From Heterostelium album PN500 (lineage: Eukaryota > Evosea > Eumycetozoa > Acytosteliales > Acytosteliaceae): 64,000 bases of DNA. The notes under the pieces are model-generated. The model was not told where the DNA came from and did no database searches. It worked only from the letters and a program-made list of their open reading frames with translations. The translations under genes were made by a program, and so were the position numbers. Positions 1-13,521 of this stretch are shown in pieces (the first letter of the stretch is position 1; each line of letters starts with the position of its first letter). The DNA lies in contig NW_008805067.1 of assembly GCF_000004825.1 (NCBI RefSeq), positions 310,001 to 374,000 of the forward strand. Reading direction: 5' to 3'.

Positions 1-634
1 TATTATATATTATATAAACATTAATTTTTATTTGAAAAGAAAAATGGTAATAGATGTAGGTAGGTAAGAAGGAAGGAAATAACAAATATATTTAACTTTA
101 CAAAATAAATCGGTAAATAAATAACAATATTTTACACACAAATCTAAATTTTAGTTTTGTTAATAATTTTACAAAATATATAAATATATAATATATATAA
201 TAAGATCTTATATATTATTGCAAAGATAAGATATAAACTTGTACAATGAATTTTTGATTGTCAATCAAACTAATTAGGTGTGTTTTTATTGATGACACTA
301 GAAAATTTGGATGGAAAAAAATTAAAAAACAAAAATAAAAAAACGATCTGTTTTTTTTTAATATTACCTTTTTTTTTTTTCAAAGTTTATATTAATCTTA
401 TTTTTTACTATTTTTTTTTTTTTAAGAGATAAATGAAAATGATTTAAATGGTAAAATATATACATAAAATAGGAAATTCAGAGATGTAGATTCTTTTTTT
501 TAAAATAAGTTGGTTTTTGTAGGTTTTTTTGTTTTTTTTTGTTATCATAATCAAATTATAACAAATATAACCTTATTTTGACTCTTAGATTTTTTTTTTT
601 TTGAGCAAAAAAAAAATTTAGTTTTTATTATTGA
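1..634. other. AT-rich non-coding left edge
   Basis: Very AT-rich sequence with many A and T runs. I see no open frame with protein-like composition and no RNA gene. The right end holds the 3' flank of the thioredoxin-like gene on the minus strand. Confidence 0.6.
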
Positions 635-1081
635 TCAAAGAATACAATCATAACATTGATTTTTGATTTGCGAATACTGATTTTTCAGGAAAGTCGTGAG
701 AAATTCCATTATATTGATTGTCACAGGTACGGGTTGATCTTTTTGATTGACATTGAATGTTTGAAACAGTGGCATGTAGGTGTCATTGGAAGATTTATAT
801 CGGTTGCAGAGTTCTTCATTGCCATCACAGTCACAGCACACACGACCAAATACCATGAGATCTTCATCCAGCAATTCAATAAGATTATTGAAACCGCGGA
901 ATAATCCCGAATTGAAATACCAACGGTCGTGGAACTCGATTAGAACGACTTTGTTTGAATTGCTGCTGACAAAATCATCAAAGTTTGTGCTGTTCAACGG
1001 TACGGGCGTAGCTCCATCCACTAAAACTAATGCATTGACCACAATGATAGTAAGTAATAAAGTTGTTGTTACTTTCATCAT
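635..1081 (-). CDS. Secreted thioredoxin-fold protein lacking the CxxC active site
   Basis: A single-exon 148-residue protein. Residues 1-23 form a hydrophobic signal peptide (TTLLLTIIVVNALVLVDG) starting at a double ATG. The body follows the thioredoxin/PDI pattern: a short lead-in ending in LNSTNFDDFV, a hydrophobic strand (KVVLIEFHDRWY) and a later strand ending in MPLFQTFNV, where PDI-like domains have the cis-proline region. At the place of the redox motif the sequence reads WYFNSG, so both active-site cysteines are absent. Six cysteines lie later (CCDCDGNEELC and CYDC), suggesting structural disulfides. The likely location is ER lumen or secreted. The fold is inferred from the pattern; the role is unknown. 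It could act as a redox-inactive chaperone-like PDI relative. The start is well supported by the signal peptide. Confidence 0.7.
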   Translation of the reverse strand: MMKVTTTLLLTIIVVNALVLVDGATPVPLNSTNFDDFVSSNSNKVVLIEFHDRWYFNSGLFRGFNNLIELLDEDLMVFGRVCCDCDGNEELCNRYKSSNDTYMPLFQTFNVNQKDQPVPVTINIMEFLTTFLKNQYSQIKNQCYDCIL

Positions 1082-1366
1082 AAGAATATGAATGTTCTAA
1101 AACATGTTTATATTTATAGTTAAAAAAATCACTTAATCTGTGCAAAAGATGATGACTCATTGAATAAGTGACTCAACAAATTTTTGAATACTTGTTTTTT
1201 TGGCTAAAGAATCGTTACATTTTTAAGAACACGAAATAAATTTATTTTGGGGTAGTCAAAAGATAGGAATAATTTTTCTTAATATTACTTCGAAGTAAAA
1301 TTTTTAAAAAAAATATTAACGACCGATACTAAAAATTTCTTAAATAAAAAAGAACTTCATCAAAAA

Positions 1367-1438
1367 AGCATCTTAGCTCAGAGGAAGAGCGGTGGGCCCA
1401 TAACCCACAGGTCGGTCGATCGAAACTTCCAGATGCTA
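1367..1438 (+). tRNA. tRNA-Met (CAT), initiator type
   Basis: A cloverleaf can be drawn by hand. The acceptor stem AGCATCT/AGATGCT is perfect, the D stem is GCTC/GAGC, and the anticodon stem GTGGG/CCCAC encloses CCCATAA (anticodon CAT). Initiator hallmarks are visible: an A1:T72 pair, three consecutive G:C pairs at the base of the anticodon stem, and a T loop starting with A (ATCGAAA) instead of TTC. The T stem GGTCG/CTTCC has two adjacent non-pairs (T.T and C.T), which is odd for a functional copy. No intron is seen. A TTTT lies 6-9 bp downstream of the discriminator base, a possible Pol III stop. It could be the working gene or a slightly decayed copy. Confidence 0.75.
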
Positions 1439-1478
1439 AACACTTTTGCAAAAAAGCAACACACCATTTGCGCGCATA

Positions 1479-1520
<42 letters not shown>

Positions 1521-1539
1521 CTGTTGATCTACCGCCCAA

Positions 1540-1605
1540 GCCTCTTTGGCCAAGTTGGTCCATTAGTAAGCCTTAGAGGACTTGGGTCGTGGGATCGATC
1601 CCGGG
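1540..1605 (+). repeat. tRNA-like sequence with A and B boxes (possible SINE head)
   Basis: TGGCCAAGTTGG (1547-1558) matches the Pol III A-box pattern TRGCNNAGYNGG, and GGGATCGATCC (1591-1601) resembles the B box GGTTCGANTCC at about the right spacing. No complementary acceptor stem is present and the T stem does not pair cleanly, so this is not an intact tRNA. A T-rich tract precedes it, and 300 bp of less AT-rich non-coding sequence follows, ending in A-rich tracts. This layout would fit a tRNA-derived SINE or a tRNA relic. Family membership is inference. Confidence 0.35.
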
Positions 1606-1841
1606 TTTTTACAAAAAATTTTCCCGACTTGAAAGGAGCGCGCCACGTACTAATCTAGTATTCAATACTATCTTGGACCCCATGAAGTTGACACCGACAG
1701 TAACTAGCAGGCTTATCATAGGTGAACACCGAGTGGTTTACACACGTACCCGCTTAGAATTCTAAGTGGCTTAAATACTCAGTCTGCCAAACCAAATCAA
1801 TGGGAACATCATCCCTTTCTCAAAATGATGGCCACCTCAGC

Positions 1842-1930
1842 CGGCCTGTGGCTGAACTGCTCCAACAATAAATAAATAAAAACACGAACTGTAGGGTAAT
1901 ATCAAGCTCTACACCTTGACTATCAGTAAT
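1842..1930 (+). repeat. Diverged short repeat, copy 1
   Basis: Starts CGGCCTGTG and contains AACACGAACT followed by TAATATCAA. The same ordered blocks recur at 2158-2220. It is unusually GC-rich for the surrounding non-coding DNA and has no coding frame. Confidence 0.5.
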
Positions 1931-2027
1931 GGTAGTACAAGGATAATTTTAAAAAAAAAAAAAAAAAAAAAAATGATCTACCACCCACTCTAAAGCAAAT
2001 CTACGACCTCCTATTGATCTTTTCATT

Positions 2028-2049
2028 GAGTCAACAAATCTTTTTTTGC
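2028..2049 (+). repeat. Direct repeat GAGTCAACAAATCTTTTTTTGC, copy 1
   Basis: A near-identical copy lies at 2239-2259, differing only in T-run length. The pair flanks a segment holding an (AAT)n tract and the second short repeat. It could be part of the repeat family or a duplicated target. Confidence 0.5.
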
Positions 2050-2104
2050 TTCTATTCTATCCTAATACTACTAAACTAATTAAATAATAATAACTATAAA
2101 GAAT

Positions 2105-2107
<3 letters not shown>

Positions 2108-2138
<31 letters not shown>
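2108..2138 (+). repeat. (AAT)n microsatellite
   Basis: About ten tandem AAT/TAA units lying between the short repeats. This is typical of dictyostelid non-coding DNA. Confidence 0.8.
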
Positions 2139-2157
2139 TTTTATTGTCTATTTCTCA

Positions 2158-2220
2158 CGGCCTGTGTGAGAATGTATATATAATATAAAACACGAACTAG
2201 CAGGTTAATATCAATTCCTG
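2158..2220 (+). repeat. Diverged short repeat, copy 2
   Basis: It shares CGGCCTGTG, then AACACGAACT, then TTAATATCAA, in the same order as copy 1 at 1842-1930, with different spacers. It lies directly upstream of the LINE piece. Confidence 0.5.
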
Positions 2221-2238
2221 CAATTTTTGACTGATCAT

Positions 2239-2259
2239 GAGTCAACAAATCTTTTTTGC
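2239..2259 (+). repeat. Direct repeat GAGTCAACAAATCTTTTTTGC, copy 2
   Basis: Partner of 2028-2049. It is followed at once by an A tract (2260-2279) and then by the reverse-transcriptase fragment. Confidence 0.5.
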
Positions 2260-2281
2260 AAAAAAAAAAAAAAAAAAAACA

Positions 2282-2672
2282 TCAATAGGGGCACCAAGCA
2301 AGGTGATCCCCTTTCTCCTACTCTCTTTGTTCTCACGATTGAGTGTTTGGTGAGAGCGATCATCGCCGATTCTCATATTGTTGGTCTACCTTGTTCTGCT
2401 CCAATCAAACTTGAGCAAAAGAGATTTGTATTGAAGTATCTACCGCTCGAAAGAATCAAGTTGCTCATGTTCGCTGATGATACTGGTGCCTTCCCCAGGA
2501 ACTTGGATGAACTGATTAGAGTCATCCACTGGTTTAACCTGTTCTAGCTTAACTTCACAATCGCTAATTCTATCTCCCAAGGAATCACTGTCGATTGCTC
2601 TGCAATAACGCGTAAATTTAAATCTGATTGGAATCTAGATCAAACAGTAGTTGCGTGTTGATGAACAACAGT
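2282..2672 (+). mobile_element. Non-LTR (LINE) reverse transcriptase fragment
   Basis: The translation holds RGTKQGDPLSP, the conserved block before the catalytic strand of LINE reverse transcriptases, and 50-60 residues later FADDT, the catalytic F/YxDD box. This order is characteristic of L1-like elements; dictyostelids carry such LINEs (the TRE family) that target tRNA-gene flanks. Only about 90 residues of the RT core are open before an in-frame stop at 2545-2547. Past the stop the same frame still resembles RT (LNFTIANSISQGITVDCS). The piece is truncated at both ends and begins straight after an A tract, so it is a dead fragment. It lies about 0.85 kb downstream of the tRNA-Met gene. Confidence 0.85.
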
Positions 2673-2935
2673 ATAAAGTGGTGGCACGTAGTTGGAAGGA
2701 TTTTTACCAATAAAAGAAATATCCTTTTAAAAATTTATAGTATATCCAAATAAATATTTAGTAAAGTTAAAAAAAAAAGAAACATTATTTTTGTTAGTTT
2801 AATAGGATCAATAAAGACAATATTTGTAAAATCGAAATTTTATATACAATTGAAATTTTATTGATTCTTTTATTATATTATATATAAAAGTACTCAATAT
2901 TTTATAAAGTTTATCTTTTGATTAACTCTTTCAAA

Positions 2936-3353
2936 TTATTTAATAACTTGAAACAATACTAATCCTGAAGTTTCAGAAATAATATTATTGTCTGAGATAT
3001 TCGATCCAGAGTTTACACTTTGAGAAGACTTGATAAATTGAAGTCGGGGCTGGATACTTATATTGGTCTGGTATTTCTCAAGAACGAAGTAAAGAGGAAT
3101 TTCCAACTTGTTAAAACTAGTCAAACGGATTATTTGATAATAAAATCGTAGCATATTAAGTAAAAAGTATTCTAGGGACTGCTGTTCCTCTTCTTTCAAT
3201 AGGAACATATTTCTTAATTGGAGCACCTGGGCATATTGGTGTTTGATAGTCTTGTTGGTATTCATCGAAATTTGGCAGTGGAACATTTCTTGTATTTTTA
3301 ATCATAGAGTAATTCATTGATAGATTGGAGAATGATGAGATTGCGTGTTCCAT
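2936..3353 (-). pseudogene. Possible small gene with a frame break, product unknown
   Basis: Two overlapping minus-strand frames look as if they belong together. The first starts at an ATG (3353-3351) and reads 65 residues, including NFDEYQQDYQTPICPGAPIK, then runs into a stop. The second, in the next frame, continues with KEEEQQSLEYFLLNMLRFYY and about 80 further residues. A single-base slip near 3180-3205 would join them, and no GT-AG intron that does so is visible. The second part faintly recalls the first helices of a Pho80-type cyclin box, but I do not trust that. It may be a decayed gene, a sequencing slip, or two chance frames. Confidence 0.3.
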
Positions 3354-4055
3354 TTGAATGAAAATAATTATACTATATTAAAATAAAATCAAAAAGTGTT
3401 AAAAAATTATTATTATTAATTTAATTGGAAATTTTGACTTACTATTCAATTATGGTAATAAGTTATTAAATTTAGAGTATAAAAAAATTTGTTGGGATTG
3501 AATTGATTTGATCATAATTTGTCGAGTATCGAATTAAATAGTAGAAAAATATTGTGTTTTGGATGAGGAATTTTATTAAAATTAAATAAAAATTAAATGT
3601 TATTATTGTTATTATTGTTATTGTGGCTATTGCTGTTATTGTTATTGTTGTTCTCGTGGTATTTCTTGAGGTGTGTTGAATCAGTAGGATAAGAATGATG
3701 GTTTTAATGTGATGTTACCCTAGTAAACATTTGTTGTTATTGATTGAGGTGTAGTTATCCAATCAAAGTTAATACCGTGTACGATGAAAGTTTGGTGATA
3801 ATTTTTATAATTATACATTTATCATCAACATTCTTTTTAATATTAGATAAAGAGAAATTATTAATAAATATGTGTGTAGTGTGATCTTCTTTCAGAATCC
3901 ACAGAATAATATTTTTTTGAGGGTTATAATACGATATGATATGTGCGAACCGTATCTGTTATCCCACAGTTTTCGATAATGTATTATTTTGGAAAATGAT
4001 CAGTGATCATCATTTATGATTCTCATTATTATTGTTATAGTTGGTCAATTATTTA

Positions 4056-4067
4056 TTTGGCGCCAAA
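4056..4067. promoter_or_regulatory. Palindromic E2F-like site TTTGGCGCCAAA
   Basis: A perfect 12-bp palindrome matching the E2F/DP consensus TTTSGCGC on both strands, in DNA that is otherwise almost entirely A and T. It lies about 700 bp upstream of the small minus-strand frame starting at 3353. Binding is inferred from the motif only. Confidence 0.4.
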
Positions 4068-4620
4068 ATCCAAACACACCTTATCGATTCAACTCCACTA
4101 TAAATAAAAATAAAAATAAAAAGTGTTAAAAAATTATTATGTTTTATCAAAAAATAACCACAAGACATTCATTTAAAACGAGTATTTTAAATATTTTATT
4201 ACTTAAAGTTAAAATTTAGTTAGAATGATAAATTTTGTGTTTGATTATTATGTGTTGTTACTGTAGGAAGATGTGGTAGTGGTGGAAAATAACAATCTTT
4301 TATCTTTTTGGTCATCCATAAATCGGAACACAATAATTAAATTATCCAATTTAAAACCGCCATATTTGCTAACAATAATAATTAAATAAAGGGGTATTTG
4401 TACTAAATACAAACAATATGGTGTTTATTTATTTCTTTCCTGATATAGATATCTTTTTTTTATAAAAAAATTCAGGAAAAATGGACAATCATATGCAATG
4501 ATCATCTCGATTGATTCATCTCGCAGTTCAACCACATAATGTATTTTATTTTCAAGTACTTAAATGGTAATATATCTCTAAGTGTTTAAAACTTGTTAAA
4601 AAAATAAAAGAAATAAAGGA

Positions 4621-4630
4621 TTTGGCGCCA
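4621..4630. promoter_or_regulatory. Second E2F-like palindrome TTTGGCGCCA
   Basis: A 10-bp match to the core of the 4056-4067 palindrome (context ATTTGGCGCCAAC). Two such sites within 570 bp of AT-rich DNA are unlikely by composition alone. Confidence 0.35.
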
Positions 4631-5074
4631 ACTAAAAATATTTCAGCTCAAATAAATGAAAACAAAGGTGTCACCAATGATCTCCATTTTTAATCTCTAG
4701 AAAATGGAGGAGGTATCTTTATTTCATTGGTCAATTTTGAATCCAGAGATCAAATTTCATTGCCGTGATGATAAATATAATTATAATAAAAAAATAAAAT
4801 AATTCGTTTTTAATGATAAAAATTAAATTTTTGGTGTTTGTTTAGAGATAAAACAGAAAAAAAAAAGTTCACACAACTTTTGGATGATCATATGAATGAA
4901 TAAACTATTTTTTTGAAACTTTTTGATAATAATACTACATTGAGTTATATATTTATTAAAAACTACAACTGTTTTTTTTTTGTTTTGTTTTAAAAATTTG
5001 TTTGATTGTTTGTTTTTCTCTATAATATATACTGTTGTTCCAAAAAAAATATATGATACTATTCCTCAGGATGA

Positions 5075-8664
<3,590 letters not shown>

Positions 8665-11657
8665 TATTCTATTATTACTATTATTATTACTATTATTATT
8701 ATTATATTTATTATTACAAAAAAATCTATTCTATTCTATCTATATCTATCTATCTATCTATTCTATATATAAAATTAAAAACAAAGATAAATAACTTAAT
8801 AATTTAATAATCTAAATAAAAAAAAACAATAAAAATTTTAAAAGAAAAGTAACAATTATAGTGTGGGGTGATATGATATGTAAATTTATTATTATTATAA
8901 ATGTAATGTAATTAATGTATCAACAAAAAATAAAAAAAAGTTGTAAAAATAAAAATTAAACAAATTTGCTATAACAATATAATCACAATAAAATTTAAAT
9001 CTATATAAATGTATATAGTGTGTAGTTAATATATGATTAAAGTATTGTTGTTGTTGCTGTTGTTATTCTATGTAATTGTTTTTTCTTTTTATATATAAAA
9101 TAAAATTTTATTTATATATTTAAAAAAATAAAATAAAAAAAACAAAACAAAAAAAATTGTTTGTTTGTTTGAGTTGTGTAGGTGAATGTGTAATGGTTGG
9201 TGTGTGTTTGTGGGAAGTGTTGTTATTTGCTAGGTTGGTGCAAATTTGTTAATTGATTAAACAACTATAAACTGAACTGAAAAAAAAAACTAAACTCTCT
9301 AACTTTTATTCGAATCGAATATGTATTGTATTTCAAATCGATCGTTTTTGATCAAACCACCTTCTATTATTATTTTTAGTTTTTATTTTGATCAAACTTT
9401 TATAAATTCAATGCTATATCGACTAAACTCTTTTTAATCTTAATCTCTATTGACTTTCTTATCTATTTTATCTATCTTTTATTGATACAGCTGTTATTAT
9501 TAGTTATTTTTTATATTTTGATAGTTAATTATTATTTGATAGATAAATAAGAACAAGAATAAGAGTAACAAAAAAGACTATTTCGTAATAGCTATTGTTG
9601 TTGTTGGTGTTTATAGTAGTTGTGGTAGTAGGAGCAAGAGTTGGTGAGTATGAGTTAGTTAGAAATTTGATGGGTTGTATAAACAAGGGAATTAAAAAAG
9701 CAAAACAATTTTATTTTATTTAAATATTTTTTTAATGAATTAAAACCAAAAAAAAAAAACAAAAATAAAATAAAAACACTTTAAAATCATTCATCAAAAA
9801 AACAACAAAAGTTGCAAAAAAAAATATCAAACAACAACGAGTAGTGATGGTATCATTGTGGGTTCTCATTTTCATATCTAATAATTTTTTGGTCTTTATT
9901 GACATTTTAGGTGGGAGTGTGCTTTCTAGATGATAGATAGATGAATGATTATGAGGGCTTTCAATTTGGTTTTTTTTTGTTTTTTTTTAAACCAAAGAAA
10001 GATTGATGCCCCAAATTTGTTTTGATAAAGGTAAAATCGATGGATGTGGTTTGGTTTTGTTTTTATGTTTGGTGGTTATATGTATTATTATCTAATGATT
10101 TATGATAAATTTATTACAAAGGTCAATTTCACAAACATCCAATGAGATCGATTAAATTTGCAAATTTTCATTTTTCTCCTAAGCCTATCTAATCGGTAAT
10201 TTTTATATAACCTAAAATAAATAAATATCTATATACATAGACATAGACACAGACATAGAGAGAGTTCAGATATATACATACATATTATTTATTTATTTAT
10301 ATTTTATTATACAACTAAAATTGTATTCTATTATATTTCTACTATACTATTATATATTAGTAATTGAAAACATTTAGATTTATAATTTTTATTTCAAAAA
10401 AAAAAAGGTAAAACAAAGATTTATTATATATATTATATATTAACTATTGAGTTTATTTTTCTTGATTGATTGATTGATTTTTTTTTTTCTTTCTCAGTTG
10501 ATCAATCACTATTAAAACTAGCAATCAAAAACAAAATAAATAAATTATAATTTTAACGAAAAATGATTGCTTTGCTTAAATATTAAAATATTTATTATTT
10601 GTGTATGGATGTGATTAATAAATGTCTGAATCAAATTTGATTGCAGATGAAATGAAAAATAAAAATAAAATAAATTAAAATAAAAATAATATATATATGA
10701 TGAGTTATATAATATTGTTTAAATGGTATGTATTTTGTGTGTTTATTTGATGTGTGTGTGTGTGTTGTGTGGGTGTGTGGGTTGTATTCACAATTGAATG
10801 ATAATTGCCATTAATGTTGTTGTCGGTGGTTGTTATCGACACATATGAGAGAGTGTGCGTGCTTGGATGCAACTATCTATCTTTATATTAAGTGATTATT
10901 ATTATTTAATTTTTTTTTTTCGTTCAATATTGTTTATTATACAGAGCCGTACAGTGAAGGGAGTGTTTTTATAAATGATCATAAAAGTGAGTATGTGATG
11001 AGTTTGTTGTGAAAGTAGTAATATATACTGGTAATATAGTATCTACAAGAGGATGGCTTTTAACATAATGAGTCTATTTTTGTATATATTATTTTTTTGT
11101 AAATAAAAAGATTTGATTATTATATTTCGATTTCTATTATGTGATTGAAATATGATAATAATCATGAACAAATCATACGATTGAATAGTTATTTTACTTT
11201 TTAGTTCATCTCGTGAGGTTATGATATTTCTCTATCCTCTCCCTTTTTTAATTCTTCCACAAGGTTAATTAACTTTTTGTTATGTCTTTATGTCTTTCTT
11301 TTGTTGAATAGTAAATTAGTAATTATATATTTTTTGTGATTTTTCAACAGTCTCAAGAGATATCATTGATTTTTTAATAAATAACCACATGTAAATGTTA
11401 TTTCTGGTTGATATATTTTATTTATACAATTTTTTTAATGTATTATTTCGACAGGTTTATTATGATTATTTTTTTTTAATTTAGTAAACCTAGGTTGAAA
11501 TCAATTGGAATATTATTTAACAAAAATAAAATTGTTAAATATAAAAGAAATTTTGAGAAAAATAAAACATTTATTTATATGAAATGAATAATTATCTTAA
11601 TAATTTTTTTTTTTTCGAAAATATATTTTTATTATTATTATTATTTTGTTAATTTTG
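8665..11657. other. Three-kilobase gene-free interval
   Basis: No frame longer than a few dozen residues has protein-like composition, and I found no tRNA. There are A/T tracts, ATCT repeats near 8740-8760, (ACATAG)-like repeats near 10240-10260 and a GT-rich tract near 10740-10785. It covers the 5' side of the kinase gene and the 3' side of the GATA gene, both on the minus strand, so it probably holds a long kinase promoter or untranslated RNA. Confidence 0.5.
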
Positions 11658-12026
11658 TTAATATAAAATTGTCGAACCAATTGGATAATTTCTAAAATTC
11701 ATTATTAATGAAACTGGGATTCTTCTTTTTTCACCTTTTCTCATTTTGGTGAGTTGTTTGGAGATTTTAATTCCACAAGCATTACATAGGAACTCGTTGT
11801 TGGGCTTTCTCCATTCGGAGGTATCTGAAGTTCCACATCTTGCACAGGTTCTATGTTTCTTTTCTTCTTTGGGTGGACGTCCTCTTCTTCTTTTCACAGT
11901 AACTTGGTTGTTTAGTGATGTTGGACAGACCAGCAGCGAAGGACTATAGAAATTGAAATTATAATTTGATATCAAATTGTTTTGATTGACACAATTGTGA
12001 TAGTTAAGAAATTGATTGATTTCCAT
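11658..12026 (-). CDS. AT-hook / GATA-type zinc finger protein
   Basis: A 122-residue single-exon protein. Residues 46-53 (KRRRGRPP) form an AT-hook. A GATA-type finger follows: Cys61-x2-Cys64, then TSEWRKP and LCNACG with Cys81-x2-Cys84. The spacing between cysteine pairs is 16, one shorter than the usual 17-18. A basic stretch (TKMRKGEKRR) follows the finger, as in GATA DNA-binding domains. Dictyostelids have a large GATA family (gta genes) of developmental regulators. This one is very short and has a long gap on both sides. It is probably a nuclear DNA-binding factor; its targets are unknown. The start is the first ATG, with an Asn/Gln-rich N-terminus. Confidence 0.82.
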   Translation of the reverse strand: MEINQFLNYHNCVNQNNLISNYNFNFYSPSLLVCPTSLNNQVTVKRRRGRPPKEEKKHRTCARCGTSDTSEWRKPNNEFLCNACGIKISKQLTKMRKGEKRRIPVSLIMNFRNYPIGSTILY

Positions 12027-13521
12027 ATTTTTCTATAATAATATTTTAAATTTATGAAAAAGGTAACTTTTTAGTTGTATTTATATATATAAAGAAACTT
12101 TTCACAAAAATGAATCAATTATCTAATTCAATTTATAGTAGAATTCAATCTCAGACAAAGCTGGGCATCTTTGATTCAGTATCCGAATATTGTTGTTACA
12201 CAAGTCATCTATTTTAAACTACAATAATATCATAGGTGTGGTGTTAAGAATCGTAATTACACACTGAGATTGCTTAATGTTTTCTCTTGAATAATTTGGC
12301 CTATATGTTGATTTCAATTTTTTTTTTTTGATTGTTTTAACAACTATTTTGTTGATTTAGAAATTACAATGAAATCGAAAACCATCTCTAATCTTTCTAT
12401 ATATTTCTATTGAAACCACATAAGTTTCAAGATCAATATATCCAATCAGATATTAATCATTCTATTGAAACAAATGTTTATTTATTTATATATATGGATA
12501 TGTTATTGTTGTTATGAAATTAAATGTTTTAAATGTGTGAGATCTATAAATAACCTATCAATTTCCCACTCCTTCAAAAAAAATTGATTCCAAACACTGA
12601 TGCAGTTCAACACTTCTATAACCATCTTTTCCAACCACCTTAATAGTAAAATTGATTTGATTTGAGATTAATTTAATAAAAAAACATAAATGTACCTAAA
12701 TCTATACCACAACACCACGACTTTTTTAATTTAAATAATATAATTAAAAGAGTATCTTCTAGATCTGATAAAATAACAACGCAAACACTTGATATAATTA
12801 AATTTTTAATATTTTTAGTAGTATCAATATATATATAATGTCCTATTCAAACTCATTGTTTTTTTTTGTTTTGTTGACAATTAAATTAACACACAGTAAA
12901 TATTGTCCTTAAATATGTTATTATGAGACAATACTTTTATATAATTTACATTTATATTGTTATTATAATAACAATCATAAATAATAATACATATATATAA
13001 ATCTATTGTCAATAGTAACAGATTTTCAGTTAGTGATTGGAAAATTATTTTTATCTCAAAATTATATTTAAATCTTACTTGCAACACTGTTGATTATCCA
13101 ATTGAATTTATGATCCATATGTCTATTACTTTTCGTAATTATTTTATTTACAAGGTGTCAACTGACGCAAAGAATCAATATCACCCGTGAATACAATTGC
13201 GAATTAAATCAATCCAATCTAAATAAATGATATTTTTAGATGAATGAAAAGTGTGTCATTCGTTGGTTAAGTTCAACTTGAAACAGTAAAGACAATAAAG
13301 TTCTCATTTCCAATAGACAAAGTTAAAGATGAAATTTGACTGGAGGTGTTTTTGAGTTGTGTTTCATTTGATCTAGATTAATTGAACAAAAAATAAAGAT
13401 TCAGAATAAAACTATAGTCTACAACATCAACAAATCACATTCATTTGGAAAAGCGTTAAATATGAATAAATTGTTATTATTAATAATAATCGTTTTTATT
13501 TTTTATTGAGTTCACCATTAA
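12027..13521. other. Non-coding AT-rich interval
   Basis: Likely promoter region of the GATA gene and 3' flank of the vWA gene. No supported coding or RNA gene was seen. A 68-codon minus-strand frame near 12.9-13.1 kb has only Asn/Ile/Tyr AT-driven composition. Confidence 0.5.

Larger units (their letters stand above)
3354..5074. other. Non-coding AT-rich interval
   Basis: No protein-like frame. It holds two GC-rich palindromic TTTGGCGCCA sites, listed separately, and ordinary A/T tracts. It lies between the start of the small minus-strand gene and the 3' end of the kinase gene. Confidence 0.6.

Noticed and set aside
1378-1658. Opposed open frames across the tRNA and the T tract (poly-Lys / poly-Phe)
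   Set aside because: They are translations of the homopolymer and of the tRNA itself.
12881-13087. 68-codon minus-strand frame
   Set aside because: Asn/Ile/Tyr composition expected from AT-rich DNA; no motif and no splice partner.
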